Origin: Drosophila miranda
Taxonomy: Eukaryota > Arthropoda > Insecta > Diptera > Drosophilidae
Direction of reading: 5' to 3'
DNA: 64,000 bases
NCBI RefSeq assembly: GCF_003369915.1
Contig: NC_046677.1
Coordinates: 21,160,913 to 21,224,912, forward strand
The notes beneath the pieces are model-generated. The model saw nothing but the letters and a program-made list of their open reading frames with translations, did not search any database and was not told where the DNA came from. This document shows positions 1-12,519 of the stretch, in pieces; the first letter of the stretch is position 1, and each line of letters begins with the position of its first letter. Both the position numbers and the translations under genes were made by a program.

Positions 1-1444
1 ACAGCAGAACAGTAGGGCAAAAAAAAGGCGAATAATTGAATAACTCGACAATCGAAAGCGCTTCAAATTAGTCCCCGGGAAAATAAACAACGGGCATAAA
101 ATATGCAAGCGAAACAAAAAGGAAAAGAAAAGGAACCAGCAAAAAAAAGATTCAAAGACAAAAGACAAGAGACAAGAGAAGAATGCTTTAGTTCCGGGGG
201 TATCGCTAGGGCGAGTACCCCTTAGTTCAGAGAGTTCCTGATTTTGGAATAGTTCTTCATAAGAACACAATTTCGAAACAAATTTTTGGTTGATACATTT
301 TGCAAAAGGGGTCCATTAGGGGTCGATTAGTACAGCCTTATGTTTTCAGTCTCACTGAGAAAGGATAGATAGAGGGGATAAAGGATAATACAATAGATTT
401 CAGATTTCTCCTCGCCTGGGAAATGGTTTTCTTCATTTTGGCTGTTGAAAATATAAATTTTAGACTGGTCTCTGAGTCCTGTTTGAGCACTAAATCCAAG
501 AAAACGTATCTCCCTGACTTTCCCACGTATATACCCCACTCTATGCACTATATGATTACCAGGTAATACAACAGAAGACTGTGAGGCGTCGGAGGTGGAG
601 GAGGTGAAGCCCAAGAATGTTTTTTTTTTCGCAAATCGTACAACTTGAATTCCGTTGATGGCTCCTACTGAAATATTTTCGTTTCGTTTCGTTTTGGGCT
701 TTGCTTCGGTTTGGGGTTCAGTTTTCAATTCAATTAAACTTTTGGTTGGCGCACGGCACGGAGGAGGAGCTGTTCAGAACGCATTGCTCGGAACCTGGCG
801 GGCGTCTGGACCTTTTTGTTGTTGTTTCTTCCATGTCTGTGTCTGTGTACGTAATTCACTTTATTCAAATATGTAGTATAATAAAATAAATGCCTGGGCC
901 TGCCTGTATGCAAAATACAATAAGCAAAACAAGTAAACTACGGGGCTGGCTGGCTGGCTGGCTGCCTGGGCCATTGTCGAGCCAAAATCTGGTTGCTCTG
1001 CCGTTTGCTGGTTTGCCTCGAACCTCGCGTCTCGCGGATACCGATACAAAGGCTAAGGCTGGAGCTGGAGCTGGGGCTTGAGCCTGAGCCTGAGGGCAGT
1101 CTGGGGCTTTGTGCTGTGCGCCGGATGTTTTTTTCACAACCAAGTCCCCAACTACAACAGCAGCATTATGCGAATTGAACTTATCTTCAATGAAGAATGA
1201 CAACGGCGACAACAGCAACGAGTGCCCAGGGATGAGAGAGAGAGAGAGAGGCTCTCGAGACTGCGGCTGGGGGTGTCGCAATGGATAAATGACGGGACAG
1301 TGCACTCTAGAGGCAGTCTCTAGTGGCTATCAGTCCGCTAAAGTATACACCCACAGCCACGCTATGCATTGCAGTGGATAAGAGTGATTCCAAGTAGATT
1401 CTCGAGGGATCTGAAGCTGAGCCTTGCATTATTGCACTCAAATT
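1..1444. other. Non-coding stretch, low-complexity rich
   Basis: No gene can be supported here. ORFs of up to about 146 codons exist on both strands, but they run through simple-sequence tracts and show no recognisable domain. Visible items are a Phe/Lys-biased AT-rich start, a GCTGGA/GCCTGA hexamer run near 1058-1095 and an AG dinucleotide run at 1234-1250. Confidence 0.6.
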
Positions 1445-2035
1445 AAGTGCTCGGATAATAGCGGATAAGGTAAATGAGCATTAATTTTTATCTGGTGTGA
1501 TTTTCATAGAATATTCAAATTATACGTCACAACAAAAGGTCAGGGATAAGCTATAAATAACATTAAATTGCTTAAGTGCAAACAAAGAAAAACAAATTAA
1601 AGTATCACAAGTGCTGGCATAAAAGGAAATAAAGGGAAAAGCGTATAGCGTATTTCAATTATCCGTCTCAATTGCAAGTAAAGGATAAGCAATGAATAAC
1701 ATTAAATAGTTTAGAAGCCGGATTTTTAGCTATCCCAGCCTTTAAATAACTCTCGGATAACAAGGGATAAGAAATTAAAGTATCAACTATCAATGATATA
1801 TTCTTTTCATAGAGTATTTCTATTATCCGTGTCAATAGAAGATCAGGGATAAGCCCCAAAGTCAAGGTTAAGCTTTAAAAGCCTTAAAAATATTGATATT
1901 GAATTATCTTAGCTCTCGGATAACAAAGGAGAATAAAACAAAATAGCTACAAGAATTCAAATATTTAAATTGTAAAGTATTTTCTATTCCATATTAGTCT
2001 TGATTGGAAGGAACAGATAAACCTTAATAGATACA
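1445..2035. repeat. Degenerate tandem repeat rich in GGATAA (GATA) motifs
   Basis: Four diverged copies of a unit of roughly 130-160 bp can be aligned by eye, at about 1451-1580, 1580-1722, 1738-1885 and 1900-2031. Shared blocks are CTCGGATAA at the start, a block like TTTTCATAGAGTATTTCTAT, a TTATCCGT/C block, then AGGGATAAGC followed by AATAACATTAAAT. GATA cores occur many times on both strands. It could be an old satellite-like array or a regulatory element with clustered GATA-factor sites; the sequence alone does not decide. Confidence 0.6.
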
Positions 2036-5000
2036 ATTCAACTGATACAGAAATGACGCAAATTTTTGGAACAAACCATAAGGAATTCGCAGAAAATTCT
2101 TATCATTTAGCCATTTCGAAAGTTTCCCTTAGAAACGCATACTTAACCCACATCGATATGATTTACATACATTTACAGCACTTCCTACCAAATAAATGAC
2201 ACTGATAACTATATAACCAGATCTGGTCATTGATTTACAACTTATCCGGCTTACGAATCCAAGCACGGATAACGTTTACAGCACAGAGGCAGGCAGGCAG
2301 GCAGCAGGCAGGCACACATGAAGGTTATTTAATCATGGGGAAATGGACAAATATTTACCCCCCTGATCGCGCTCTCAGTTATTAGATTTTATTCATTAAC
2401 GAAAATATATAGCTATAGGTATGCCACGATATATAACGATACACACACATACATTCATATACGAGTATTTAATATTTTGTTTTTTGTTTGTTGCAGCTGT
2501 GAAGTGAAGCCCAAGCCCCCCACCGAATGAAATTACTTGCACAAATTAATGCCGCAGACAGAACAGACACACACAAATTGATTGTTTGATATCTCGTCGA
2601 GGCATATGCTGTACACAGTTAGCTGTATCTGTATCTGCTGCTCTCTATATAGAGCATTTCTACTCGTATATGGTGGAGAGAACGCATTCATATCGCTTAA
2701 ATTGCTTTCGGTCGCTTCGGTTTTATTTTAGTCTTTATTTTTTATGCTTGTTGGTGGGCGTCCGTTGTTTGTTTCGCTTCTCTGTTCTGTCATTAACACA
2801 CATCGCGCGGATAAGTACTTGATTTAATAAATTTGATTAGGATTTACGACTCGGTCAAGAGTGTGTGTGGGGGTTTTCAATTTCAGACTGCAATAAAGGC
2901 AAAGCCAGCGATCCAGCGAGCCAGCAAGAGGCCAAGTGTGCGAAGTTTTTCCTGGTATCTGGGTATAATTTCATCATGTGTTCGTCTCCAATAACGTATT
3001 AGTAGAGCAGGCAAACTTGAAGATCAATTATTCAAAATTGTTACACAGATGTTCCTTATTTACTTATTTATTACATTACAGAGTAGGAAAACTTGTGGAA
3101 TACTCTTTCAGGTTCAACGAATACATCATTTGAAGATCTTTTATACATCTTTTTTAAACTTTTTACAGATTTATTGTTCCTTTTTAATAATTCATCCAGC
3201 TTGGGTGTCTGTTCTCCCAGAGTCCTCAAAGTTTAGCCCCCAAAATCCTTTGAGCTGTTGGACAATACTACAGGATCAGCCTTCGGTCAGATTGTACTCG
3301 TATCTACCTTGCAGCATTATAGAAAACCGTGTAAATATTTGGTATTTTAATTCCATATAAATACACAAAAATCGGGGGCTTGTTTAGCTTTTCCACAAGG
3401 AAACTGTGCCAGGGAATAAATATATTCGCTTTCAATCTAAAAGACTATCCATGCATATACCCCTACATACATTCAGACAGCAACAGACCCAGAAACAAGT
3501 CTACATACATCTCGTACATCTGTATACTCGTACATCTATTCGTAGTCTCAGTTTTTCTATATAAATACTATTTTTTAACCAAAAGCTAAAGCAATTACAA
3601 GTACACATCCGCTAAAAAACATTTCAAGCCAACCGCAGTTGCAGAAACCAATTAATTTTCTGGTTATTTAACATAAACCCAGTTGCATGACAACCAAAAT
3701 AAATTCAGAGTTTTTGTGCAACATTGTGGTGGCCACAAAGCGTGGCATGGCCATAAATATAAACAGAAGCACAAATGAGCCGAAAATTATTGATTTTCTC
3801 TCAAGAAATAGGGTTACCAGGCGATGGTTTGATTGTGGATTGTGGATCCTGTCGATGAGGTGGGTCAGTGCTTAGGTTGTCCTGAGTTGAATGAACCCTT
3901 TGGGCTTTGTCCGTCTCAGAGACATTGAGTTGTTTGTTGGATTTGCATTTGTATCCATCCATAATCCATAATCGCAAGTGAATCATCGAATAAATCACAT
4001 TGTCATCGTCTAGGCAGTGGCACGTACACACAAATCAGAATCTCTGAATATTCGATATGGATAAATATGCCACTACTCGTAGATGGATTGAATGTGTTTG
4101 AGTGCCTGCCTGGCCTGGCCTGGCGACACGTTGACTCGATTGAAATCGATTGAGTCCGATTCTCGGTACTTTTCTGGTCTTTTTATTTCTTTTCTGCTTT
4201 TATTTCTGCCGGATCTGTCTGTAATTGCAAAAGTTTGTTTGTCGCTGCACGACTGAGAGTTTTTTTATTTTCATTTTGAAAGCATAACCGATTTGAAAAG
4301 TCGTTTTGCATAACTTCTCGACTGGCGGCGATTGACTCACGTGAGCGAACGATTTGCTGGGTCCCTGGTGACAGATAGACAGCCAGACAGATACAATTTG
4401 TCCATTGCCAATCGTCAAATGTATTAATGATAAAAACGAATATTCGTACGAGTATTCAAGCTCGATATCCGTTTATTTAATTGGGTCGCTGGCTGGGAAA
4501 TCACAGATAAGATAAAACCAAAGCAAAAATTGAATTTTCTTTTTGGCGAATGCTTGTGTTTTGCCAAGAATTTCCCAAGAATTCTAATGTTTGTAAGGCC
4601 TTAATAAATATTGTCAATTCATAGTGATCGGATACAAATGATTGTTTTAACTGTGACTCATTTAAAGAATTATAACGAACACGAGGGTATATGTATTTAC
4701 CAACGTCATATCTGATTGAAGTCAATCCCACAAAAACCCCAAGTTATATCTAAAAAAATGAGTCACAGGAGCCCGCTAAAACATCAATAGAATATAAATC
4801 TTAACATGCATTCGCGGATACCACAGAAACATAGAACCATCTTTATCTTATTTCGATTTCTTTGAAGATTATAAAATACAACATGAAATATCTGTAAAAA
4901 TACTAAAGTTGTCAACAAATAACTCACGATATGGAAGCAAAAAAAACATTGCACCAATTTAGAATTCCCCCAAAAGCAAATCTAATAAATAACAAAACAT

Positions 5001-5629
5001 CTCATCTTCACTTTAATCAAGGGTTAACCCCACTCTACCCGTCGAAACCCTTCTTTCCACTGCCATTATCTACCCAGAAGACATCGTTTTAGGGCCGTCA
5101 TAAATTGTGCAAGGTTGGGGAGCCGAACATACTAAAAGTATTCTATCTAATCAGTTACGTTATGTATGACAAAAGCGGAAAAACCTAAAAAGAAAACCAA
5201 AGAGAAACTAAAAAGGTTCAACATGAATTTGGTATAAAACAAAATTATGTTTAGAACTGTGATTCATTTAAATTATTCATCCTTTTAAATGTTTGAACCT
5301 TTAATCCAATGATTGGCACAAAAATTATTATCAAAGAAATGGTTGGGTTAACATCGATGAACAAGTGATTCATGGAAGAAGCGAGAAGCACAGCACTCGA
5401 AGATAAGAAAAGAACCCAAAAACGAGACTGAAACAGGAAAGAGAGTGGATACCGAGGCTATTGATACCCTTGTAACTCTTTAACACTTGGGGATAGAAAC
5501 CGAAAGACATATAATGTTGCCTGGTCCTGAACATTTATTTCAAAAATCCTTCCAAACACAGCAGCTTGTCAAAGTCTTCATACTGACTCCCTCCATAGGG
5601 TATCCAAAAGATGCAACGAAATATCAATT

Positions 5630-6055
5630 TCAGGCACAAGGAAAAGGAAAGGGAACGGGATAGAGCCATAGAGAGGAGGAAATGGAAAGAGATAGAACCA
5701 TACAGAGTGGGAGATGGCCAGATAGGGAGACAGAGTGAGGCTGAAAAGAAGAGACTTTGGTGTTGCTTCCCTTACCTGTCAATTTTCGTTGTGTTTTTTT
5801 TTTGTGTTTTTTGTTGTTCTCCTTGTTTTCGCCTGAGGGCCACCGTGTCCCTTCGTTCGTTGATTATTTTTATCTTTTTTTATTCTCTCTCTCTCTCTCT
5901 TGTGTTCTGCTGCGTTTTGTTCTCCTTCTTTTTATTTTCACACACACACGCGGGTTTTTTGTTTTGCTTGCCTCGTTCGTTCGTTTCGTTCTTCGTGCTG
6001 TCACGTTTTCACTTTCACAGTTAAATTCTAAAGGAAAAGGGAAAAGCAAAAGAAT
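5630..6055. other. Purine-rich block followed by pyrimidine-rich block
   Basis: The plus strand is strongly purine-biased (AAGG, GAGA words) at about 5630-5758. It turns abruptly pyrimidine-biased (TTTTT, TCTC, TTCG) at about 5760-6010, then briefly purine-rich again at 6030-6055. The TC run at 5884-5900 lies inside. The two halves could pair imperfectly or form triplex-type structures. The 137-codon ORF across it is a by-product of the simple sequence. Confidence 0.5.
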
Positions 6056-7310
6056 TTATGCTCAAGTGCAGCCGGGGGCGGGGTACCAAGCACCTTGCAC
6101 GGGGCTATGACTGCTCTTTGGCCTTTTGCACAAGTGTGGGTGGCACGAGAGAGTGTGACGTTAGTTGGCAGAGTGTTCGTACGGTTCGTACCAGTGCTGA
6201 GTGCTGCGACGACGGACCACCTTACACTGCCGAGCGTTGAAATTCGAATGAGCGCCAGCGATGGATGACGTTGGGTCCAGAGCGCGTGATACCGTTACCA
6301 GAGCGGGGGACAGCTAGAGAGAGCGCGAGCGCCAAGCAAGAGCGTGCGCAAGTGTCTGTGAGTGGAAGCCAGGGAGCCAAAGATGCGCAAAACGGTTCAC
6401 AAAAGCAATTCATGGAAATTCAAATTTGGAAAATGAATTTACATTCCTGTAATGGAGTACAATAACCCGACACAATTAGTACGGTCAATCAATCAATTTT
6501 TGCCAAATAATTTATGTCACAATAAATGACACTTTCAAAAGACAGAGGAAGACTTCAGGATTCATGTAATTGAAACTTTCAGTTTGAAATATATATCTTT
6601 TTTTATCGTTCATCACAAACACAGGTAGGTCGGTCACGTAATTTGATTGCGGAACCAGTTTCGGTTCAGTGAGAGCGGGAGAGCAAACTGATCAGCAATC
6701 AATCGCTCTTCTCTTCGCACTATTTCAGGCCCTACTCTTCACATCCTCATACGCATGTATGTGTTCGGGTGCGATATTGATAAAATACAAATGCTAATTT
6801 TGCCGGCTAATTTATGTAAAAAAGCGATAATTTAAACATTTTTCGAATTGTTACGAGAAAACGCTTCTTAGATCGCTGCACAAGAGCAGCTGCATTTTAG
6901 ATATCTATATTTTTGCACATAAATTGCAGAGCACTTCCTCCACACGTGGTTTTTCTCCTTCTTTAAGGCAACAAAAAATTGTAGGATTTTTGTTCTCTCA
7001 TCTTCGCTCATTTGCTCTCTTTCCCACACTCTTCTCTCCCAATTGTGAACATTTTCGTACGTTTGTGTGTGTTCGTGTGAGTGCCGAAAAAGGAAAGAAA
7101 AATTATCACGAAAAAGATTCAATTTTTATATGGTTTAACACTTAATTTGAGCTTTTAGTTAGCGCATTTTTTATAGTTCTTCACACAAACAATTTAAACC
7201 ATAAGCACTTGTCGAATATGTGTTTATATTCGTGTTCACAGCGCGACAAATCTGGTACGTTTATCTTCATATGCATTGGTATTTCTGTGGCTGTGTCAGG
7301 GCGCCCACAA

Positions 7311-7328
7311 GTGTGTGTGTGTGTGTGT
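7311..7328. repeat. GT dinucleotide microsatellite
   Basis: An uninterrupted (GT)n run of about 9 units in otherwise unique non-coding DNA. Confidence 0.85.
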
Positions 7329-8582
7329 GAAGACGGGCCTCCGAGAGCAACAGCATTAGAAGGCGACATTTGTTGGCCTAATTTCATGCGGATATTCCCG
7401 GAAACTGCATTTAATCCGCGAGCGTTTACCTCTGCTCACGTTTCAAATCCCTTTAACTTTTATTGAAGATATCGCAATTATTATTTATAAAATTTCTTCT
7501 TTTTGTTTTTTGTGCACTTTTTGCCGCGTTCGTACCGATGAAAAAACTTACTTAACCCACTTAACCCCCCTCAATTTAAACAGGTGAACAACATGATTTA
7601 AGCAGCGGAACCTACTTCTGTTTTTAAATTCTTCGTGTAGATCCATCTTTCCTTCTTACTTAGAAACAAAATCACCACGATATCTTTCACCTGAACTGCG
7701 CGAAAATACTTCAAAATTCATAATTTTCGTGAAGCGTATTTGAATACCCACTGGACTACAATGGGTTAATCGCTTATGTCCCATGATCAGAAATCATATT
7801 TCTTGATTTTGATATTCGATTTGATATTATCAACTAGCTAGGACCCTCAGCCCAGAACACATAATTTTACCCGATTGATGAGTCAATTTTCTACACGATT
7901 GGCTAATATTAAATACTTTCTGTTATTTGGTTATGTCTAAAATAAGGTGTGAGCAAGAGTCACCGCATAAAACGTAAGTGTGACGGAATGAAACGTGTGG
8001 GAAATGCTACGTATTAATGCTGAGTATGGACATTTGTATACCCTTTTTCTTCTTATTAATGCCAAAAACTGTTATCCAAGCTGCTTTTAAAAGTAATTAA
8101 TAATTTTGTTTTCACAGATTGGCATGTTTTTGACCTATTCATGAAGTTAATTAGATTCCTGTTGATAAATCTCGATCCCGATATAGTATTCTCGCGACTG
8201 CAAGAAGACATATGTACGCAAACATTTTTTTCAGTTAGCTTTTAATAAATTTCGATTTGGACCCAGATCTTTGGGTATAGACTACAAATTCTATATCCTT
8301 ATTCCTTCAAGGGTATTTCATATTTCGATAGTGAAGGTGCAAACAAATATCGTTATATTTGTGCAATAAACTGTGTAAAAATTAATTCAAATTATTTTGG
8401 TGTACTTTTTAAATTAAAAAAAACCGCTTTGGCATTGAAAATTATATTGTCTTTGTTCTTACAAGTTTACAACTATATCGAGTCTTAATCTCTGCGCTTT
8501 TTACATAGCATTTCAGTTAAATTGATAAAAGTTCTGGAAGCAATCTCTCAAATCGCATTTTGTTTCTTAGTTTTTAATTTTA

Positions 8583-11500
8583 CTAATCGCTAAATATCAG
8601 GTTGCACATCTCATTGTTCTTCTGATTGAGGGCAAAAGTGCAGCCGGGCGTCCGATGGTTGATTGTGGAGTGGACATGTTTCGCATAAGACCGCCCCACT
8701 TCCTGCAGAAACACCGAACGAGTGCTGGTTTGCCTGGTAAACAGAGGGATGGGATTATATTTAAAATAAAGGAAATTTCGAGTATATTTCCGTGTAAAAC
8801 TCACTTGAGTAGCTGTTCGGGTCGTTGCAGTTGCATGCACAGCTTGATGCCGCTGTAAAAGTCCAAATCCGCCTTCAGACTCAGTTTCGGTTCGTGCCTC
8901 AAAGTGAAATCCTGCACAAGTTTCGCATAGGTGAATCCCACAGCCACATGTCCCACGACAGCGCTGCCCGTGCTAAAAAGAAAAAAGAATCAGAAAATAT
9001 TATAATCCTCAAAATTCCTTTTTAGATGTTCCTGCACTCACTTTTGCTGTATCTCCGTCTGTGCATTGCGATTCCACAAGCTGAATCCCACCTTTCCGTT
9101 GAGATCCACACTGCGGGCGCCGAGTACCCTCCAATGGAGGCTGGCACCCGATGCCAGGACAATGTAGTGCTCATGATCCTGGGCCAAAGTGGTGGCCTGA
9201 TACGCAGGCGTCGAGTCCGAAGCCGTTCCGCCCCACACATGACCCATCAGCTCTGTTTGGCCGCTGAAAAAGATCAGTGGACGCAATTGAGAGCCCTGCA
9301 CACTGATCTCCATGCCAGCGGTGACGCTCTCCCCGCTTTCCAGCTCATCATCGGCGGGAATGGGATCGCTCTCATCGCTAGCGTCGCCATCGCCCACCAC
9401 CGCACCCAGACCGGCTGTGTAGATGCCCAGCTTAAAGCTGCTGGCCTGGGCATGGCCCGCCTGCAGTAGAAACTCCACTGAACCCCGCTTTAGGATGCCC
9501 TGCTGCACCTCCTGGGTGCTAAGCAGCGATTCGTTGAAGGCGGGCGACTGGGAGAGCTGTCGCCTGAGGACAGTGGTGAGGCCTGAAATGGGAACTTCCT
9601 TTAGCATTTTGGTCTTTGGATTTACTTTCGTTTCTTTACCTTTTTGTCCCATTACGTGGTAGTTGTTAACCTTAGACCGCTTGGCCAGCTCCTGCCTAAG
9701 GAGTCCCCTAAAACGTGGACACATCTCGGCCAGCATGCGCAGCTTCTGCAGCACATACTTTTTAATCTCAAACTGTCTGTCTGTTGAGGACAAATAGTCG
9801 AGGATGTGGCCCAGCTGCTCGGCCGAGGGTCGCAGGGCCAGCAGCACATCCAAAGCCAAGGTGCGAGCAGAGCTATCGAAGCGTCGTCGTCGCTGGTAGA
9901 AGATGCTCTCGAACTGCTGGCGATGCGAGACATTGAAACTTCTCGCAGGGAACGATTTCAGGGCCTGCAAAGCGGCCACCGCGAGATTGGGCTCCTGCCG
10001 TGTCTGAGCCTGTTCTAGCAGTGCCTCAATAGTGGCCACATCCTGGAGATTCTGCAGGGCGCGTATGTACAAAATGGGCTGCTTGGAGCCAAGTCCCTCC
10101 AGGAGGAAAGCGCGCACTTGCTGCAGCAGCAGATCGTTGCCATCGAAGCCACTCTGTCGCGTCAACGTGGCCAGCGTTTGGATGATACTTTCTCTCAGCG
10201 CTGACTGCTTGTTGGTGGCATCCACCTTCAGGAGGCCATACAAATGCTCGATGATTCGTCTTTCTGGATGCGTGGCCACGGCCAGCGATTGCAGATACTT
10301 CTCCAGAAGCTCCAGCTGCTCTGTATTGGTCGCTGCATCGCTGTAGAATTGACTGAAGGTGGCATTGTGGGCCTCGAAGGTCTGCACTGCTCCGAGCAGA
10401 TCCACCAATTGGGGCAAGATTTTCGTGTGCTTCTGGAGCAGCTGTTTGAACTGAGGCTGCTTGGTGAGACGTGCCAGCGGCAGCAACTGGACGTACAGCA
10501 GGGCCAGCGAGGATTTTCCCACGTCATCGGCTTGCAGCTGATCTTCCGATTGTGCCAGCAGTTTTTCAAGCTGAAAATAAACAAAAAATAGACATTACCA
10601 ATTGCTTCTTTAAAAAGGCTTAGCCCTTCTGCTCACATTTTGCTGCTTTAGCTCACTAATGCTACTGTCCACATCCGCCTCCAGCTGAAACACGCGATAC
10701 CACTCCAATAGACTCTCAATGGCCGCCTCCAGGCTGGGTACATCAAGCTGTGGCACCTCTTCTGCTCCCTGGTACGCATGCTGTAAGAGAAGGCTGCTTT
10801 GTACAGTGCTTCCAGCATCTGGCTTGGCGGCCGGGGTCAGGCGGTGCGTCTCCACAGATTCGGCCCGCAGCAGGGCTCCATCTGCGGACAGCTCGTAGCT
10901 GACTTGCTCTTGGGACAGCTGAGATACGCCCAGAGCCTCTTCCGGATGGTAATTTACGCGCAGATCCCAGAGCGCGCAATCCATCTTGCTTTTTTCCACG
11001 CTCGTCGACGATTTAACATTGTACGCGACACGACAGTGGCCAGACACATCGAGCTCCTCGCTGCCCTCGAAGCGTAGCTGCAGCAGGGAGGCGATGCCCC
11101 GCTCCAGATTCAAAAGGGACTGATCCCGACCTGTGTGAGCAATCACTTGATGCGGCTGTCCCTGGACCAGGCTGATGTAGAAGGGTCTGTCGGGTATCTG
11201 GCTAATCGGACGCTCCACCTGATGGTCCAGGCCGGGCGCACTCACGCGACTCCCGCTGAAGGACACCTCCAGCAGCTGATCCTCGCCCTGGCTCCATACC
11301 GAATTGATCTTCAGTTCGGTCTCGAAGGTGTATCTCGTCTCCTCAGTGCCACTTAAGCCCTGGAGGCTCACAGTATTCTGCAGCTTGAAGATTTGCTGGC
11401 TGTTTGGAGGCACCAGTGCCGCTTGTACCACACCTGCGGGCGACAGTGAGGGGGAGCGGGAATGGGAGCATAGGAAAAGAAAGAAACACAATGGAACACG

Positions 11501-12519
11501 TCATTAGTGATAGAATTTGTATAACTTTCACCCAAGCAAAAGAGGAATAAGCTGATCAGAAATTTCAATTCCTATTCAACATGTGGCCTCCGGCTGAGGT
11601 TATCATCAACAAGTGGGCCCCCTCCGCCGCACAGTGGGTGGCTCTAGCGATTTTGTGGAATAAATCAACTCGGAAGAATTCCAGAAAGAGATAAGCAAGG
11701 AATGGGATGAGCAGATAGGAAGCAAAGGTCGTACAAATAACAAGAAGCGATGGAAAGATTGTAAATAGTTTTTGAATCTTTCTCCTAATCATAAAAATGC
11801 ATTTCTACATTTTTAAGATTAGATTAAGATACGCTGCCAAGGTCGTTTCTTGTGATTTTTTTTTTTATATTTGTTAAACAAACAAATTGGACAGGATAAA
11901 CACAAGATAGAATAAATATTTCAAAGGAAGATAAACTACATTTTTAAGAAACTGAATATCGAAGATGAAGAACATAAAAGTGGCAAGTGTGCTCTTCAAG
12001 ACAGATAAAAAGTACGTTTCAGAATATTTAAACTTTTAAATAATACTCTACTCTTTGGATTTTTTAAAATTAAGAATTTTTCGAATGCAATTAAATCTAA
12101 TCTAAGCTAATTTGTTCTGATCTTAACAGTTTCGTCGTTTCCTTACTTGCCTTTTCCATATTGGCCCACTGTGCAGAAACAGCTGCTCCAATTGAGAAGT
12201 GTGTCAGATAAACGGTCTTGGTCTTGGCTTTGAATGTATGAGTCGATAAATCTCTGAGGGAGAGCAATGTCAAAGTCTCTCTCTCTGTCCCCCAAAGTGA
12301 GTGGGTGAGAGAGTTCTTTGAGTAAAAACCGATACAAACAAACAAAGTTCATTCAACTTAAAGTTAAGCACTTTCTACGTGCTTTGCATATGCCAAAAAC
12401 CCATTTAGTAACTAAATATTTGCTTTAAGAACCTTACCCAAACAGCAGACAGCGAAGACACCGATGAGGAGCAGAGATCGCAGATCTGGATTGTTCGTTT
12501 TCCTTTTAAATTTCTGCAT
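8583..12519 (-). CDS. Mtp: Microsomal triglyceride transfer protein large subunit
   Basis: Five coding exons: 12519-12438, 11433-10637, 10570-9042, 8972-8805 and 8733-8583. These give 908 residues, close to the roughly 894 of human MTP. The start at 12519 gives an N-terminus with a basic segment and a hydrophobic LLLIGVFAVCCL core, a signal peptide probably cleaved near VVQA/ALV. The mature start reads into the large lipid-transfer (vitellogenin-N type) domain, with its beta-barrel, then a helical repeat region (exon 3), then the C-terminal beta-sheet lipid cavity. In this family the protein pairs with protein disulphide isomerase in the ER lumen and loads triglyceride and phospholipid onto apolipoprotein B-type lipoproteins; in flies it is needed for lipophorin assembly. 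Splice sites are canonical (GTGAGT, GTGAGC, GTAAGG donors). The first intron is about 1 kb, the others 65-71 bp. Confidence 0.93.
11434..12437 (-). other. First intron of Mtp (about 1 kb)
   Basis: AT-rich intron bounded by a GTAAGG donor and a CCCGCAG acceptor on the minus strand. Short ORFs inside it have no coding character that I can recognise. An alternative first exon cannot be excluded, but nothing in the sequence demands one. Confidence 0.7.

Larger units (their letters stand above)
2036..8582. other. Non-coding stretch between the repeat block and Mtp
   Basis: No supported gene. Visible items: a GGCA tetranucleotide run (about 2288-2313), a purine block followed by a pyrimidine block (5630-6010), a TC run (5884-5900), a comparatively GC-rich GAGA/GAGCGC-containing patch (about 6100-6400) that could be a promoter, and a GT run (7311-7328). 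The rest is AT-rich with scattered stops in all frames. Confidence 0.55.

Noticed and set aside
327..728. 133-codon ORF on the minus strand
   Set aside because: Partly coding-like, but its start lies in a low-complexity tract and no family or splice context is visible. Chance ORFs of this size are frequent in the window.
865..1305. 146-codon ORF on the minus strand
   Set aside because: Built largely from GCTGGA/AGCCTG hexamers and an AG run; no domain; other frames are equally open.
5611..6024. 137-codon ORF on the plus strand
   Set aside because: Follows the purine/pyrimidine blocks; composition is Arg/Lys/Glu then Phe/Ser/Leu, as expected from simple sequence.
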